64,000 nucleotides of DNA. Source: Hymenobacter edaphi. Lineage in GTDB: Bacteria > Bacteroidota > Bacteroidia > Cytophagales > Hymenobacteraceae. Position numbers and translations under genes: made by a program. This document shows positions 24,576-33,980 of the stretch, piece by piece. The notes beneath the pieces are model-generated. The model was not told where the DNA came from. It did not search any database and saw nothing but the letters and a program-made list of their open reading frames with translations. The DNA is taken from contig NZ_QHKM01000009.1 in the NCBI RefSeq assembly GCF_003258365.1, positions 62,001 through 126,000 on the forward strand. The letters are read 5' to 3'. Every line of letters begins with the position of its first letter. The stretch's first letter is position 1.

Positions 24576-25799
24576 ATGAAACAGCCCAACCTCGACCAGT
24601 GGACCACTGGCTTCGCGCTGGTGGCGTTTCTGGGCCTGTTCGTGGCCCCACTGCTCTACCTGCAAGCTGGCCGGCGGCACGCACCGGTGGGCTACGTGGT
24701 GGCCATCCTGACGTTGTATTCGCTCACGCTGCTGTATTACGTGCTGTGGTGGAGCGGCTACCTGCAATACGTGCCCTATCTCAACGGCGGCGTGGAGCTG
24801 TTTACCCTGCTGTTCGGCCCGCTGTTTTACCTCTACCTGCGCCGATTGGCGGCCCCGGCGGGGCGCGGGCCGGCCAGCTGGGCGCACTGGCTGCCGTTTG
24901 CCGTCGGCGCGCTGCTCAGCCTGCCCTGGCTGCTGACGCCGCCCCTGCAGCGGCCGCCGCTGCTGCGCGGCGGTAATTTCTTCGCCCTGTTTCACCAAGC
25001 GCTGCCCTGGCTGGCGCTGGGGCAGCTGCTGGGCTACGGCAGGGCGCTGCTGCGGCTGCGGCCCGCTTTCGGCGCGGGGCACCCGGCGGCGCACTGGGCC
25101 CGCTGGCTCACGGCCTGTTACTGGGGCTTCGTGCTGGCCAATGGCTCCTACTACGTGCTGGCGCAGCTGCCCTTCTTCTCGCGCAGCTGGGACTACGGCA
25201 TTTCCCTGGCCATGTCGGCCTTTATTTTCCTGGTGGCAGTGCTGGCCTTTGTGCAGCCGCAGGTGTTTCAGCCGGTGGCCGAACCGGCTCAGCTGGCTGC
25301 TGATACGCCGGCCGTTGAGCTGGCAGTAACCGCTCCTGCCCCCGCTGCCGGGGCCCCGCCGGCCGAGCCGGCGCGCTACCAGCACTCGGGGCTGCCGCCG
25401 CACGTGGCCCAAGAGCAGGCCCGGCGGCTGCAGCTGCTGATGCAGCAGGAGCGGCTGTACCGCCGCCCGGAGCTGCGCCTCGACGCCCTGGCCGAGCGGC
25501 TGGGACTGAGCCGGCACCACCTCTCGCAGGTGCTCAACGAGCAGCTCGGCCTGAACTTCTTCGAGTACCTGAACGCCCTGCGCGTGGCCGAGGCGCAGGA
25601 GCTGCTGCGCGCTACCTCGCGCCGGCAGCGCAACATTATTGAGGTGGCGTACGCGGTAGGCTTCAACAACAAAGTTTCGTTCAACAAGGCTTTCAAGCAG
25701 GCTACCGGGCTTACACCCAGCGAGTTTCGCCAACAGCTGACGGATAACACCGATGGGGATTTACTTTTTCCGCTGACGCCCGGGCTGGAAAAAGGATAA
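24576..25799 (+). CDS. Membrane-anchored AraC-family transcriptional regulator
   Basis: 407 residues. The N-terminal half (about 10-225) has six or seven hydrophobic helices (FALVAFLGLFVAPLLYL, YVVAILTLYSLTLLYYVLWW and others). A Pro/Ala-rich linker leads to an AraC-type double helix-turn-helix at about 290-395: LDALAERLGLSRHHLSQVLN, EYLNALRVAEAQELL, IIEVAYAVGFNNKVSFNKAF and TGLTPSEFRQ. This layout is common in Bacteroidota, where the membrane part is thought to sense an unknown signal. It precedes the SusC/SusD genes in the same direction, but a 508-bp gap with separate regulation is likely; control of that locus is speculation. Confidence 0.9.
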   Translation: MKQPNLDQWTTGFALVAFLGLFVAPLLYLQAGRRHAPVGYVVAILTLYSLTLLYYVLWWSGYLQYVPYLNGGVELFTLLFGPLFYLYLRRLAAPAGRGPASWAHWLPFAVGALLSLPWLLTPPLQRPPLLRGGNFFALFHQALPWLALGQLLGYGRALLRLRPAFGAGHPAAHWARWLTACYWGFVLANGSYYVLAQLPFFSRSWDYGISLAMSAFIFLVAVLAFVQPQVFQPVAEPAQLAADTPAVELAVTAPAPAAGAPPAEPARYQHSGLPPHVAQEQARRLQLLMQQERLYRRPELRLDALAERLGLSRHHLSQVLNEQLGLNFFEYLNALRVAEAQELLRATSRRQRNIIEVAYAVGFNNKVSFNKAFKQATGLTPSEFRQQLTDNTDGDLLFPLTPGLEKG

Positions 25800-26307
25800 G
25801 GTTTATCGGGCTTTACTCGCCGGAGCAGGTCCCCGGAGTCCTTGGAGCAGACCAACTCCCCGGGCTTATGCCACACCTGCTTACTCGGCTACCGGTACGG
25901 TTTCCACCCGAAACCCAACCGGCTCCCCCTACCCTTTCGGCGGCATTGCCGCCGGGCGTTTCGTCGCGCCGCCGGCTGGCCGCGCCGTGCTGCTTCAGTC
26001 CGCTCCTGCCGGCAGCCGTGTTGCCGGGGGCCTTTTACGGCTGATTCTGCCCTGACTTCTCCGCCCCGGTGCGCCGGGGCTGGTGGCAAGGCGGCGGGCT
26101 GAACCTGCCGGACCCCACGGCCGGGGTTGCAAACCCGGTCGTGCGCGAAAGTTTCCGCTTGGTGAGTGGGCGGAAACCCGGCCCCGGCGCAGAGCCGCGG
26201 GCTTCGTCCGGCGGGTTTGGACCGCTGCCTCAGCCCCTTCCGCGCCGCCCGATTGGCCGCGCACCTCAGTCCAACTCTCACCTTCTAACACCCACACAAC
26301 CTGCGTT
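25800..26307 (+). other. Long leader region before the SusC-like gene
   Basis: 508 bp without a convincing gene. It holds two inverted repeats: CCGGGGTTGCAAACCCGG (26121-26138, imperfect palindrome) and GTTTCCGC...GCGGAAAC (26151-26177). These may be operator or leader-RNA structures of the susCD operon. No clear TAnnTTTG box was identified. Confidence 0.4.
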
Positions 26308-29300
26308 ATGAAACGAACCTTACTTCTATTTGGCGTGCCGCTCGTGCTCCTGGCGGAGCCCGCGGCGGCCCAGAGCCGCACCGTGTCGGGCCGCGTGACG
26401 GACCGCGGCACCGGGCAGGCCCTGCCCGGCGCTACGGTACTGCTCAAAGGCACTACTACTGGCGCCTCCACCAATGCCGAGGGCACGTTTTCGCTGACGG
26501 TGCCGGCCGAGGGCGGCACCCTGGTCATCAGCTCCATCGGCTACGCCACCATCGAGCAGGTCATCGGCTCGCAGTCGACCATCAACATCGGGCTGGCGGC
26601 CGGCACCGAGCAGCTGAGCGAGGTGGTGGTGACGGCCCTGGGCATTGAGCGGGAGCGGAAAAGCCTGGGCTACGCGGTGGAAACGCTGGAAAACAAGGAC
26701 ATCACCCGGGCCAGTGAGCCCAACCTCGTGCGCTCCTTGCAGGGCCGCGTGGCCGGCGTGCAGGTGTCGTCGGCCTCGGGCGGGGCGGGCGGGGCCACGC
26801 GCATCGTGATTCGCGGGGCCCAGTCGTTTACCGGCGACAACCAGCCGATTTACGTGGTCGACGGCAACGTCATCAGCAACAACGCGGTGACCAACCTGAG
26901 CGCCGCCGCCCCGCGCGGCAACGGCGACGACCTGAACAACGGCGTGGACTTGCCGAACCGCGCGGCCGACATCGACCCGAACAACGTGGAATCGATAACG
27001 GTGCTGAAGGGGCCGGCCGCGGCGGCGCTGTACGGGGCGCGGGCGGCGTCGGGAGCCATTATCATCACCACCAAGAAGGGCGCCGGGCTGAAAGGCCGCT
27101 CCCAGATTTCGGTGACCAGCGCCGTGACCCTGGACCGGGTGAACCGCCTGCCCAAGTTCCAAAACACCTACGGCTCGGGCTCCGACGGCGTGTACGACCC
27201 GCAGAACAACGTGAGCTGGGGCCCGCGCATGGACGGCCGCCTGGTGCCCGACTGGCGCACCTACACCCTGGCCGACCCCAACGCGGCGGTGGTCGACTCC
27301 ATCCCGCTCACGCCCAAGCCCGACAACGTGCGGGACTTCTTTGAAACCGGCGTGACGACCAACAACGCGGTGTCGTTTTCGGGCTCGAATCAGGCCTCGA
27401 ACTTCTACGTGTCCTTGGCCGACGTGCGGACCAAGTCGTTTATTCCGAACACCACCTACAAGCGCACCAGCGTGAGCCTCAGCGGGGGCACGCAGCTCTT
27501 CAACAAGCTCACGACCAGCGCCACGCTCACCTACGTGAAGTCGGGCGGGGACCGGGGCGTGCAGGGCCAGTCGCGCTCCAACATCCTGCAAACCATTTAC
27601 AACACCCCGCGCGACATCGTGCTGACCGACCAGAAAAACTACAACGACCCGCGCTACGACCTGACGGGCTACTACCTGGCCGGCTTCCGCAACAACCCCT
27701 ACTTCCTGCTCGATAAAAACCTGCTCACCGACGACGTGGACCGCCTGCTGGGCACGGCCACGGTGAGCTACGACCCGCTGGAATGGCTGAACCTGACCTT
27801 CCGGCAGGGCGTGGACGTGTTTACCGACCGGCGCCGGCAGACCATTTCGCAGGGCACCATCAACAACCTGACCGGGCGCTACCTGGAAGACAACAACTTC
27901 GGCCGTAACCTGACCACCGACGCGCTCATCAACGTGACGCGCCGCTTCGGCGAAAACGTGACGCTGAAGGGCGTGTTCGGCACCAACTACCAGGAGCAGA
28001 TGACCGCGCGCAGCGTGGCCGACGGCGTGGGGCTGGTCATTCCGGAGTTCTACGACCTGAGCAACACCAGCGTGGTGACCAACACCAAGGTGGACACCAA
28101 GCAGCGCATTCTGGGCGTGTTCGGCGACGTGCAGCTGGCCTACCGCGACTACCTGTATGTGGGCCTGACCGGGCGCAACGACTGGACCTCGACCCTGCCC
28201 AAGGCCACGCGCAGCTTCTTCTACCCCAGCGCCAACGTGGGCTTCGTCTTCACCGACGCCTTCAAGCTGCAAAGCAACTATCTGAGCTTCGGCAAGCTGC
28301 GGGCCAACATTGCCTCGGTGGGCAAGCCGCCGATTCCCTACCAGATCGACCCGGTGTTCGTGCGCACGACCGTGGACAACGGCTTCCAGGCGCAGTACGT
28401 GTTTCCGCTGCAGACGGTGCCGGGCTTCCGCGTGGGGAACGTGCTGGGCAACCCGCGGCTGAAGTCGGAGCTGACCACGGCCTACGAGGGCGGGCTGGAA
28501 ATGCGGTTTTTCCAGAACCGGCTGGGGTTTGACCTGACCTACTACAGGTCCGTCAGCAAGAACATCATCGTGAACGTGCCGGTGCCGGGCACCTCGGGCT
28601 TCACGGCCCAGACGGCCAACGCGGGCACCATGGAAAACCGCGGGGTGGAACTGGCCCTGAACGCGACGCCGGTGCAACTCAAGAACGGCTTTACCTGGGA
28701 TTTGAATTTCACCTTCACCCGCAACCGCAACCGCGTAACGGAAGTCACCAACGTGACGCCCAACATCGGCGTGGGCGGCCTCGGCTCGGTGGCGCTGGAA
28801 GCCCGCGTGGGCCAGCCCTACGGCAGCTTCTTCGGCACCAAAATGCTGCGCGACGGGGAAGGCCGCGTCGTCATCGACCCGGTGTCGGGCTTTCCGCGCC
28901 TCGACCCGGTGCTGACCACGCTGGGCAACATCCAGCCCAAGTTCCTGGCCGGGGCCAGCACCACGCTCAGCTACAAAGGCCTGGCACTGAACGTGCTCTT
29001 CGACACCAGGCAGGGCGGCAAGTTCTTCTCCAACACCATCAGCACGCTCTACTTCGCCGGGGCGCTGGAGGAAACCACGGCCAACGACCGGCAGCCCTTC
29101 CTCTACCCGAACTCCGTCATTCCGAACCCCGACGGCTCGGGCGGCTTCGTGCCCAACACCGCGGTGCTCACCGACGGGGCCTTCAACTACTGGCGGCAGG
29201 TGTCGACGGCGGGCGAAAACAACCTGTTCGACGCCTCTTTCATCAAGCTGCGCGAGGCTTCGCTGAGCTACGCGCTGCCGGCCACCGTGGTGAGCAAGGT

Positions 29301-29481
29301 GAAGCTGACCGGCATTCAGTTCTCGCTGATCGGCCGCAACCTGGCCCTCTGGACGCCCGACTCGCAGCCGCACGTCGACCCGGAAGTCAGCTCCCTGGGC
29401 TCGGGCAACAATCAGGGCTACGAGTTCTTCGCCTACCCGAGCACCCGCTCCTACGGGGCCAGCCTGCGCCTGACCCTCTAA
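26308..29481 (+). CDS. SusC/RagA-family TonB-dependent outer-membrane transporter
   Basis: 1057 residues from the ATG at 26308, which opens a signal peptide ending EPAAAQS; an in-frame ATG-less extension upstream has no such feature. Domains: carboxypeptidase-regulatory-like (about 24-100, VSGRVTDRGTGQALPGATV), TonB plug (about 110-235, LSEVVVTALGIERE, LQGRVAGVQVSS, RIVIRGAQS, QPIYVVDG), then a large beta barrel ending in the aromatic-containing C-terminal strand YPSTRSYGASLRLTL. It would pair with the SusD-like lipoprotein 25 nt downstream to import an oligosaccharide or peptide; the substrate is not readable, and no glycoside hydrolase lies nearby. Confidence 0.95.
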   Translation: MKRTLLLFGVPLVLLAEPAAAQSRTVSGRVTDRGTGQALPGATVLLKGTTTGASTNAEGTFSLTVPAEGGTLVISSIGYATIEQVIGSQSTINIGLAAGTEQLSEVVVTALGIERERKSLGYAVETLENKDITRASEPNLVRSLQGRVAGVQVSSASGGAGGATRIVIRGAQSFTGDNQPIYVVDGNVISNNAVTNLSAAAPRGNGDDLNNGVDLPNRAADIDPNNVESITVLKGPAAAALYGARAASGAIIITTKKGAGLKGRSQISVTSAVTLDRVNRLPKFQNTYGSGSDGVYDPQNNVSWGPRMDGRLVPDWRTYTLADPNAAVVDSIPLTPKPDNVRDFFETGVTTNNAVSFSGSNQASNFYVSLADVRTKSFIPNTTYKRTSVSLSGGTQLFNKLTTSATLTYVKSGGDRGVQGQSRSNILQTIYNTPRDIVLTDQKNYNDPRYDLTGYYLAGFRNNPYFLLDKNLLTDDVDRLLGTATVSYDPLEWLNLTFRQGVDVFTDRRRQTISQGTINNLTGRYLEDNNFGRNLTTDALINVTRRFGENVTLKGVFGTNYQEQMTARSVADGVGLVIPEFYDLSNTSVVTNTKVDTKQRILGVFGDVQLAYRDYLYVGLTGRNDWTSTLPKATRSFFYPSANVGFVFTDAFKLQSNYLSFGKLRANIASVGKPPIPYQIDPVFVRTTVDNGFQAQYVFPLQTVPGFRVGNVLGNPRLKSELTTAYEGGLEMRFFQNRLGFDLTYYRSVSKNIIVNVPVPGTSGFTAQTANAGTMENRGVELALNATPVQLKNGFTWDLNFTFTRNRNRVTEVTNVTPNIGVGGLGSVALEARVGQPYGSFFGTKMLRDGEGRVVIDPVSGFPRLDPVLTTLGNIQPKFLAGASTTLSYKGLALNVLFDTRQGGKFFSNTISTLYFAGALEETTANDRQPFLYPNSVIPNPDGSGGFVPNTAVLTDGAFNYWRQVSTAGENNLFDASFIKLREASLSYALPATVVSKVKLTGIQFSLIGRNLALWTPDSQPHVDPEVSSLGSGNNQGYEFFAYPSTRSYGASLRLTL

Positions 29482-29506
29482 CTCCCTCACCGCAACAACT
29501 ACGGAC

Positions 29507-31099
29507 ATGAAAACCAACCTCATCCGACTCGGGGCGGTGCTGGGCCTGCTGCTGGGCGGCTCGGCCTGCGAGAAAGACTTTCTCGACATCAACAAGGACC
29601 CCAACAACCCCACCACCGCCGACATCAACCTGGTCTTGCCCTCGGGGCAGGCCACGGCCAGCTTTATCATCGGCGGGCAGTACAACGTGGTGGGCGAAAT
29701 CCTGGCCCAGCACCTGGGCATTGCGCAGGGCGGCAACCAGTACCGCGCCTGGGACCAGTTCAGCATTCCCACCAGCACCTTCGACGGGCGCGAGTTTTCG
29801 GGCGGGCTTTACGCCGGCGCGCTGGAGGATTTTCAGTACGTCATCAACGCCGGCACGCCCGCAAGTGAGTGGCGCATGGTGGGCATTGCCAAAATTCTGA
29901 AGGCCCACACCTACCAGGTCATCACCGATCTGTACGGCGACGTGCCCTTCAGTGAGGCCCTGCAGGGCTCGGCCAACCTCACGCCCAAGTACGACCGGCA
30001 GCAGGACATCTACGCGGGCCTGCAGGCCTTGCTCGACGAGGGCATCAGCGACATTGCCAAGCAGCAGGGCCGCTTTCCCGGCACCGCCGACATGAACTAC
30101 CGCGCCGCCACGGAGGCCGATATGCAGAAGTGGGTGCGCCTGGCCAACACCCTGAAGCTGCGCCTGTACCTGCGCCTGAGCGAGGTGGACGCCGCGGGCG
30201 CCCGGGCCGGCATTCAGGCCCTGTACGCCCGCAACCAGGCCGCCACCGACTTCAACTTCATGCGCGCGGCCGACAGCTACCAGTTCAACAACGGCACGGC
30301 CACCAACTCGGAAAACCCGTTTTACCAAACCAACTTCCGCCTGCCCAACAACCTGGCCGTCAGCAGCAACCTCGGCGACACGCTGGTGCGCTACCAGGAC
30401 CCGCGCCTGCCCGTTTACGCCCTCGACGCGGACCTGACGACCACGCCGCTGGAGTTCCTGTTTGTGCGCCCGGGCCAGAACGCGCCCTACCCGAACAACT
30501 TCACCACCAGCACCGGGCAGGCGGCCGTGCGCCTGTCCTTTCCCGGCACGTTCTTCATCGGGCAGGCCTTCACCAACGTCAACCGCGCCGGCAGCACCTT
30601 TCCCGGCATCACGGCCACCGATGCCCCGGCCAAATCCCGCCCCACCCTGCTGCTGACCTACGAGGAAAGCCAGCTGCTGCGGGCCGAAGCGGCCGTGCGC
30701 GGCTGGGCCCCGGCCGCCGAAAATGCCCAGACGCTCTACGAAGCCGGGGTGCGCGCCGCCCTCACGCGCTACGGCATCAGCACGGCCGATGCCACCACCT
30801 ACCTGGCCCGCCCGCAGGTGAGCTGGGCCGCGGCCGGCAGCCCGGCCGCGCAGCTGCGCCACGTGACGGTGCAGAAGTGGATATCGTTTTTCGCCACCAA
30901 CGGGGCCGAGGCCTGGACCGAGGTGCGCCGCAGCAACCAGCCCCGCCTGCAGGCCCCGCTGGTGAACCTGCTCGGCGGCGGCCGCTTTGTGCGGCGCCTG
31001 CCCTACCCCGACTCGGAGCTGCAGCGCAACCCGCGCATCAGCGACACCGGCCTCACGCCCGGCGACGTGACTACGCCGGTGTGGTGGGACGTGAATTAG
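29507..31099 (+). CDS. SusD/RagB-family nutrient-binding lipoprotein (SusD-like 2)
   Basis: 530 residues with a lipobox LLLGGSAC (Cys22) followed by EKDFLDINKDPNNPTTADIN, the typical opening of SusD-like_2 proteins. Further marks are MVGIAKILKAHTYQVITDLY, GDVPFSEALQG, KYDRQQDIYAGLQALLDEG and the C-terminal NGAEAWTEVRRSNQPRL. The protein forms the extracellular lid over its SusC partner. It is translated 25 nt after the susC-like gene and the pair ends at a strong terminator. Confidence 0.95.
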   Translation: MKTNLIRLGAVLGLLLGGSACEKDFLDINKDPNNPTTADINLVLPSGQATASFIIGGQYNVVGEILAQHLGIAQGGNQYRAWDQFSIPTSTFDGREFSGGLYAGALEDFQYVINAGTPASEWRMVGIAKILKAHTYQVITDLYGDVPFSEALQGSANLTPKYDRQQDIYAGLQALLDEGISDIAKQQGRFPGTADMNYRAATEADMQKWVRLANTLKLRLYLRLSEVDAAGARAGIQALYARNQAATDFNFMRAADSYQFNNGTATNSENPFYQTNFRLPNNLAVSSNLGDTLVRYQDPRLPVYALDADLTTTPLEFLFVRPGQNAPYPNNFTTSTGQAAVRLSFPGTFFIGQAFTNVNRAGSTFPGITATDAPAKSRPTLLLTYEESQLLRAEAAVRGWAPAAENAQTLYEAGVRAALTRYGISTADATTYLARPQVSWAAAGSPAAQLRHVTVQKWISFFATNGAEAWTEVRRSNQPRLQAPLVNLLGGGRFVRRLPYPDSELQRNPRISDTGLTPGDVTTPVWWDVN

Positions 31100-31132
31100 A
31101 GTTGGCCGTTCGGCTTTGCTGACGCCTACCCA

Positions 31133-31163
31133 CAGCCCCGGCCCTCACCGGCCGGGGCTGTTT
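31133..31163 (+). terminator. Intrinsic terminator of the susC-susD pair
   Basis: CAGCCCCGGCC pairs with GGCCGGGGCTG around a 6-nt loop, followed by TTT. It lies 33 nt past the SusD stop. Confidence 0.8.
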
Positions 31164-31350
31164 GGCGGCTCCCGGAACGGCCCGCCCGCTGCTGCCTGAC
31201 CGGGCATCGGCCCCGTATCGGTCAAAGCGGTATTTTCAGCCGCTGGCTCGGGCGTGCAGCCCCGCGGGCCGGGCGTCGTCAGTAGGGCGCTCCGGCTCGA
31301 TGCGGAGCCGGAGCTTCGTTCATTCTTTCCCGCCCTACCCTTCCAAACCC

Positions 31351-31920
31351 ATGAAAAAACCCGTTTCCCTGCTGCGCATCTGCGCTATGCTGCTGCTGGC
31401 CCAGCCGTTTGTTGGCGCGGCCCAGGCCCAGCCAAAGGTCAAACCCATCGGCGCCATTACGCCCAGCTCCGCGCAGGACCAAGCCAAGCCCAGCCCGGCC
31501 GCCACGGCCACCGGCAAAGCCGGCAAGGCCACCGTGACCGTAAAATACAGCTCGCCGGCCGTGAAGGGCCGCACCATCTGGGGCGGGCTGGAGCCCTACG
31601 GCAAGGTGTGGCGCGCCGGGGCCAACGAAGCCACCACCGTCACCTTCGACCAGCCCGTGACCGTGGAAGGCAAAGCCCTGCCGGCCGGCACCTACGCCTT
31701 CTTCGTCATCCCGATGGAAAAAGACGCCTGGACGGTTATTTTCAACAAAACCGCCAACCAGTGGGGCGCCTTCAAGTACGACGAAAAGCAGGACGCGCTG
31801 CGCGCTTCCGTCAAGCCGCGCAAGGCCGCCAGCCTGAACGAGCGGCTTACTTACACCGTGGAAAGCCCCGGCCTGGTACTGCGCTGGGAAAACATCGAGC
31901 TGCCGGTGAGTATCAAGTAA
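31351..31920 (+). CDS. Secreted DUF2911 protein
   Basis: 189 residues. A signal peptide (MKKPVSLLRICAMLLLAQ ... GAAQAQ) is followed by a DUF2911 domain: VTVKYSSPAVKGRTIWGGL, VWRAGANEATTVTFDQPV, GTYAFFVIPMEKDAWTVIFN and the final VESPGLVLRWENIELPVSI. DUF2911 proteins are common single-gene periplasmic proteins in Bacteroidota with no assigned activity. The ATG at 31351 was chosen because it gives the signal peptide; the frame is open 189 nt further upstream. It has its own bidirectional terminator. Confidence 0.9.
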   Translation: MKKPVSLLRICAMLLLAQPFVGAAQAQPKVKPIGAITPSSAQDQAKPSPAATATGKAGKATVTVKYSSPAVKGRTIWGGLEPYGKVWRAGANEATTVTFDQPVTVEGKALPAGTYAFFVIPMEKDAWTVIFNKTANQWGAFKYDEKQDALRASVKPRKAASLNERLTYTVESPGLVLRWENIELPVSIK

Positions 31921-31935
31921 GCGTCGCTGGCACGT

Positions 31936-31973
31936 AAAAAAGCCCCACCGGACTGTTCCGGCGGGGCTTTTTT
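31936..31973. terminator. Bidirectional terminator between convergent genes
   Basis: AAAAAAGCCCC and GGGGCTTTTTT flank a CGGACTGTTCCG-type inner stem. A-run and T-run let it act for both the DUF2911 gene and the converging lipoprotein gene. Confidence 0.9.
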
Positions 31974-31992
31974 GTGACTGATGCGCTGGGGC

Positions 31993-32802
31993 CTACCGGG
32001 TCCCGCGGCCGGGCTTGGCCGGGGCCGCCGCCGTAGCCGGGCGGTTATCCAGCCGGAAGTACTGCTGGGTAAACTCGCCCGCCAGCTGGCGGCCGGCCAC
32101 GGGCACCACCAGGCGCAGGCGGGCGGCCGCGTCGGCGCAGCGGCGAAACCGTACGCGGCCGCGCAGCAGCTGGCCGGGCGCCACGGTGGTTTTGCGCAGC
32201 AGGGTGGTTTCGAGCTGCCGCTGCTGGTCGCGGGCAGCGGTGGCCTGCACGGCGTGGCTGGCGCGCTCCTGCTCGTAGCGGGCCATTTCGGTCTGATAGC
32301 GGGCTTGGCGGGCGGTGCGGCGGGCGGCGTTTTCGTGGCGCGGGCGGCTGCTCAGGTCGTCCAGCAGGTTGCTCAGCGACGAGAGCATTTCCGCGGCCGG
32401 GCGGGCGGCCGCTTTCTGCCGGTGATAGGCGGCCTGCTGCTGCAGGGCCTGAATGTTCTGCTCGGGGTTTTCGGACTGCACGCGCAGGGCCCCCACGCCG
32501 GGCGTGGCGGCGTAGGCGTCGAGGTAGAAGGCTTCGGGGGCCACCAGCACCGGGCGGCGGCTGCGGTTCAGCAGCGCCACATCGAACTCCAGCCAGGGGC
32601 CGGTGGTCGACACCACGCCCATACGTACGTCGAGGCTGTCTTTCTTGGCGGCAACCACTTCCATGCCGTCTTGCCACTGGCCACTGCCCGCCGCGGGCTT
32701 TACCAGCACGTAGTGCGCCGTGGAGCAGGCCCCGAGGCTGAGCAGCAGCGCCCCGGCGGGCCCAAGAGAGGCAAAAACAGAGCGAAGAGTAGAAATTTTC
32801 AT
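31993..32802 (-). CDS. Lipoprotein of unknown function
   Basis: 269 residues with a lipobox LLSLGAC (Cys26). The N-terminal half (about 30-120) resembles a beta sandwich (LDVRMGVVSTTGPWLEFDVALLNRS as two strands, PVLVAPEAFYLDAYAAT). The middle (about 120-205) is an Arg/Gln/Ala-rich helix, probably coiled coil (QALQQQAAYHRQKAAARP, ARYEQERASHAVQATAA). The C-terminus returns to beta (TTVAPGQLLRGRVRFRR, LRLVVPVAG) and is Pro/Ala-rich at the end. I do not recognise a named family. It stands alone between two terminated units. Confidence 0.8.
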   Translation of the reverse strand: MKISTLRSVFASLGPAGALLLSLGACSTAHYVLVKPAAGSGQWQDGMEVVAAKKDSLDVRMGVVSTTGPWLEFDVALLNRSRRPVLVAPEAFYLDAYAATPGVGALRVQSENPEQNIQALQQQAAYHRQKAAARPAAEMLSSLSNLLDDLSSRPRHENAARRTARQARYQTEMARYEQERASHAVQATAARDQQRQLETTLLRKTTVAPGQLLRGRVRFRRCADAAARLRLVVPVAGRQLAGEFTQQYFRLDNRPATAAAPAKPGRGTR

Positions 32803-32912
32803 GCGCGGAGGAGAGAGTGGTCAGGTAAGTAACGACTATTACCCGACCTATCAAAATCCAACCGCTGCTCCCGCCAAGCGCCCGGCAGCCCGCCGCCCAT
32901 AACGAGCCCTGA

Positions 32913-33281
32913 TCAGTCGTCAGCGGCTTCCGGCAAGGCCTCGGGCAGCTCGAAAAGCCCCGAGGCGGTAGGCGGAAAGTCCAAAACCCGCTGCACGGCG
33001 GCCAGCGGAATCGGGCCGAATACGTGGGCGAAGTGCTGCCCGCGGTCTGCGGCCCACTCCCGCCTTACCACGAGGCCGGCGGCCGCCAGGGCGGCCTCGT
33101 CCAGCACCAGCAGCAGCACGTCGGGGCGGGCGCGGTAGTAGCGGTTGGCGGTTTCCAGCACCTGGTGCCGCTCGGAGGTGTGAATAAAGCCCTCGGCCTG
33201 CAGGTCGGGGCTGGCAAAAAAGCCGGTTTGCTGCGCCTGCTGCCAGTGGGCCCGCTCGGCAATGCGGTAGAGCGTCTTCAA
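32913..33281 (-). CDS. DUF952 family protein (TTG start at an element boundary)
   Basis: 122 residues. Family marks are YRIAERAHWQQAQQTGFF, LQAEGFIHTSERHQVLETAN, VLLLVLDEAAL and GQHFAHVFGPIPLAAVQRVL. DUF952 folds like ADP-ribosyltransferase-related proteins, but its activity is not established. The codon at 33281 is TTG (TTG-AAG-ACG-CTC) and a TAA lies directly before it in frame, while no Met codon follows until well inside the domain, so TTG must be the start. The AT-rich inverted-repeat element begins at this codon, which suggests that insertion changed an original ATG. Confidence 0.85.
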   Translation of the reverse strand: MKTLYRIAERAHWQQAQQTGFFASPDLQAEGFIHTSERHQVLETANRYYRARPDVLLLVLDEAALAAAGLVVRREWAADRGQHFAHVFGPIPLAAVQRVLDFPPTASGLFELPEALPEAADD

Positions 33282-33437
33282 TTAAAAAATGAGAATTAAA
33301 GATTGAAAATTCCGGGCAGGAAAGCGCCTTGGGCGCAATGCCCGGCTCCCACTTGAGAAGGCCAAAAGCAAAAACGGGGCTGGCAGCCGCAGCCACCAGC
33401 CCTCATTATTGATTTTTAACTCTCAATTCTTAACTGA
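33280..33437. repeat. AT-ended inverted-repeat element
   Basis: Imperfect inverted ends of about 30 bp (left ATTAAAAAATGAGAATTAAA, right complement GTTAAGAATTGAGAGTTAAA) enclose a GC-rich core with a hairpin CCGGGCA...TGCCCGG at 33312-33345. It fills the whole gap between the DUF952 start and the stop of the next minus-strand gene. Confidence 0.75.
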
Positions 33438-33440
33438 GCC

Positions 33441-33815
33441 TTACGCCTTCCACAGCTCGTGCTGCTGGCCTTTGCTGGTCAGCACGAAGCGCACGGGGCT
33501 GGGCAGCAGCACCAGGCGCACTTTGCCGGGGTACTTTTCCGAGTCGACCCACACGCCGTCTTCGCTGGTGAGCTGGGGGCCGGCGGGCAGGTAGGCGGTG
33601 GGCAGCAGCACGTCGGTGTCGGAGCTGAGGTCACCGTGGACTTTCTCCAGGGCGGCTTCCAGGAATTCGCCGTACTCCTCGTTGAAATCGTCTTCGAGGT
33701 CGTGCAGCTCTTCCTCCACGTCGTCGTAGCGGGCGTCGCTGTAGGCGAGCTGGTGCAGCTCGTGTTTTTTGGTGAGGAGGGCCGTCAGGGCCTTGTTCAG
33801 GGCGTTGGTATCCAT
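33441..33815 (-). CDS. Acidic small protein of unknown function
   Basis: 124 residues. The first half (about 1-65) is strongly helical and acidic (HELHQLAYSDARYDDVEEEL, EDDFNEEYGEFLEAALEKVH), and the second half is beta-rich (VLLPTAYLPAGPQL, KVRLVLLPSPVRFVLTSKG). No signal peptide. Codon use matches the neighbours. I do not recognise a family. It diverges from the hpd gene; 165 nt separate the two start codons. Confidence 0.75.
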   Translation of the reverse strand: MDTNALNKALTALLTKKHELHQLAYSDARYDDVEEELHDLEDDFNEEYGEFLEAALEKVHGDLSSDTDVLLPTAYLPAGPQLTSEDGVWVDSEKYPGKVRLVLLPSPVRFVLTSKGQQHELWKA

Positions 33816-33980
33816 ATCGGTCTGCAGGGACGGCCAGGTTGGGGATGCGGCGGCGTCGAAGGCAAATTTGGGAAAGAATCAAGAAAGTCGCCACGCCGGC
33901 CGCGAATTAGCCCGAAACAGTATTTTTACCACGTCTTTTCCCCGACACCTGTTTTTTTCCACCCCCAACCCGCCCCGCGC

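Noticed and set aside
26326-29778. A 1150-codon minus-strand frame opposite the SusC gene, and similar long antisense frames at 36308-38122 (+), 38455-40212 (-) and 22275-23582 (-)
   Set aside because: All are explained by codon bias of the sense genes, which have clear family motifs.
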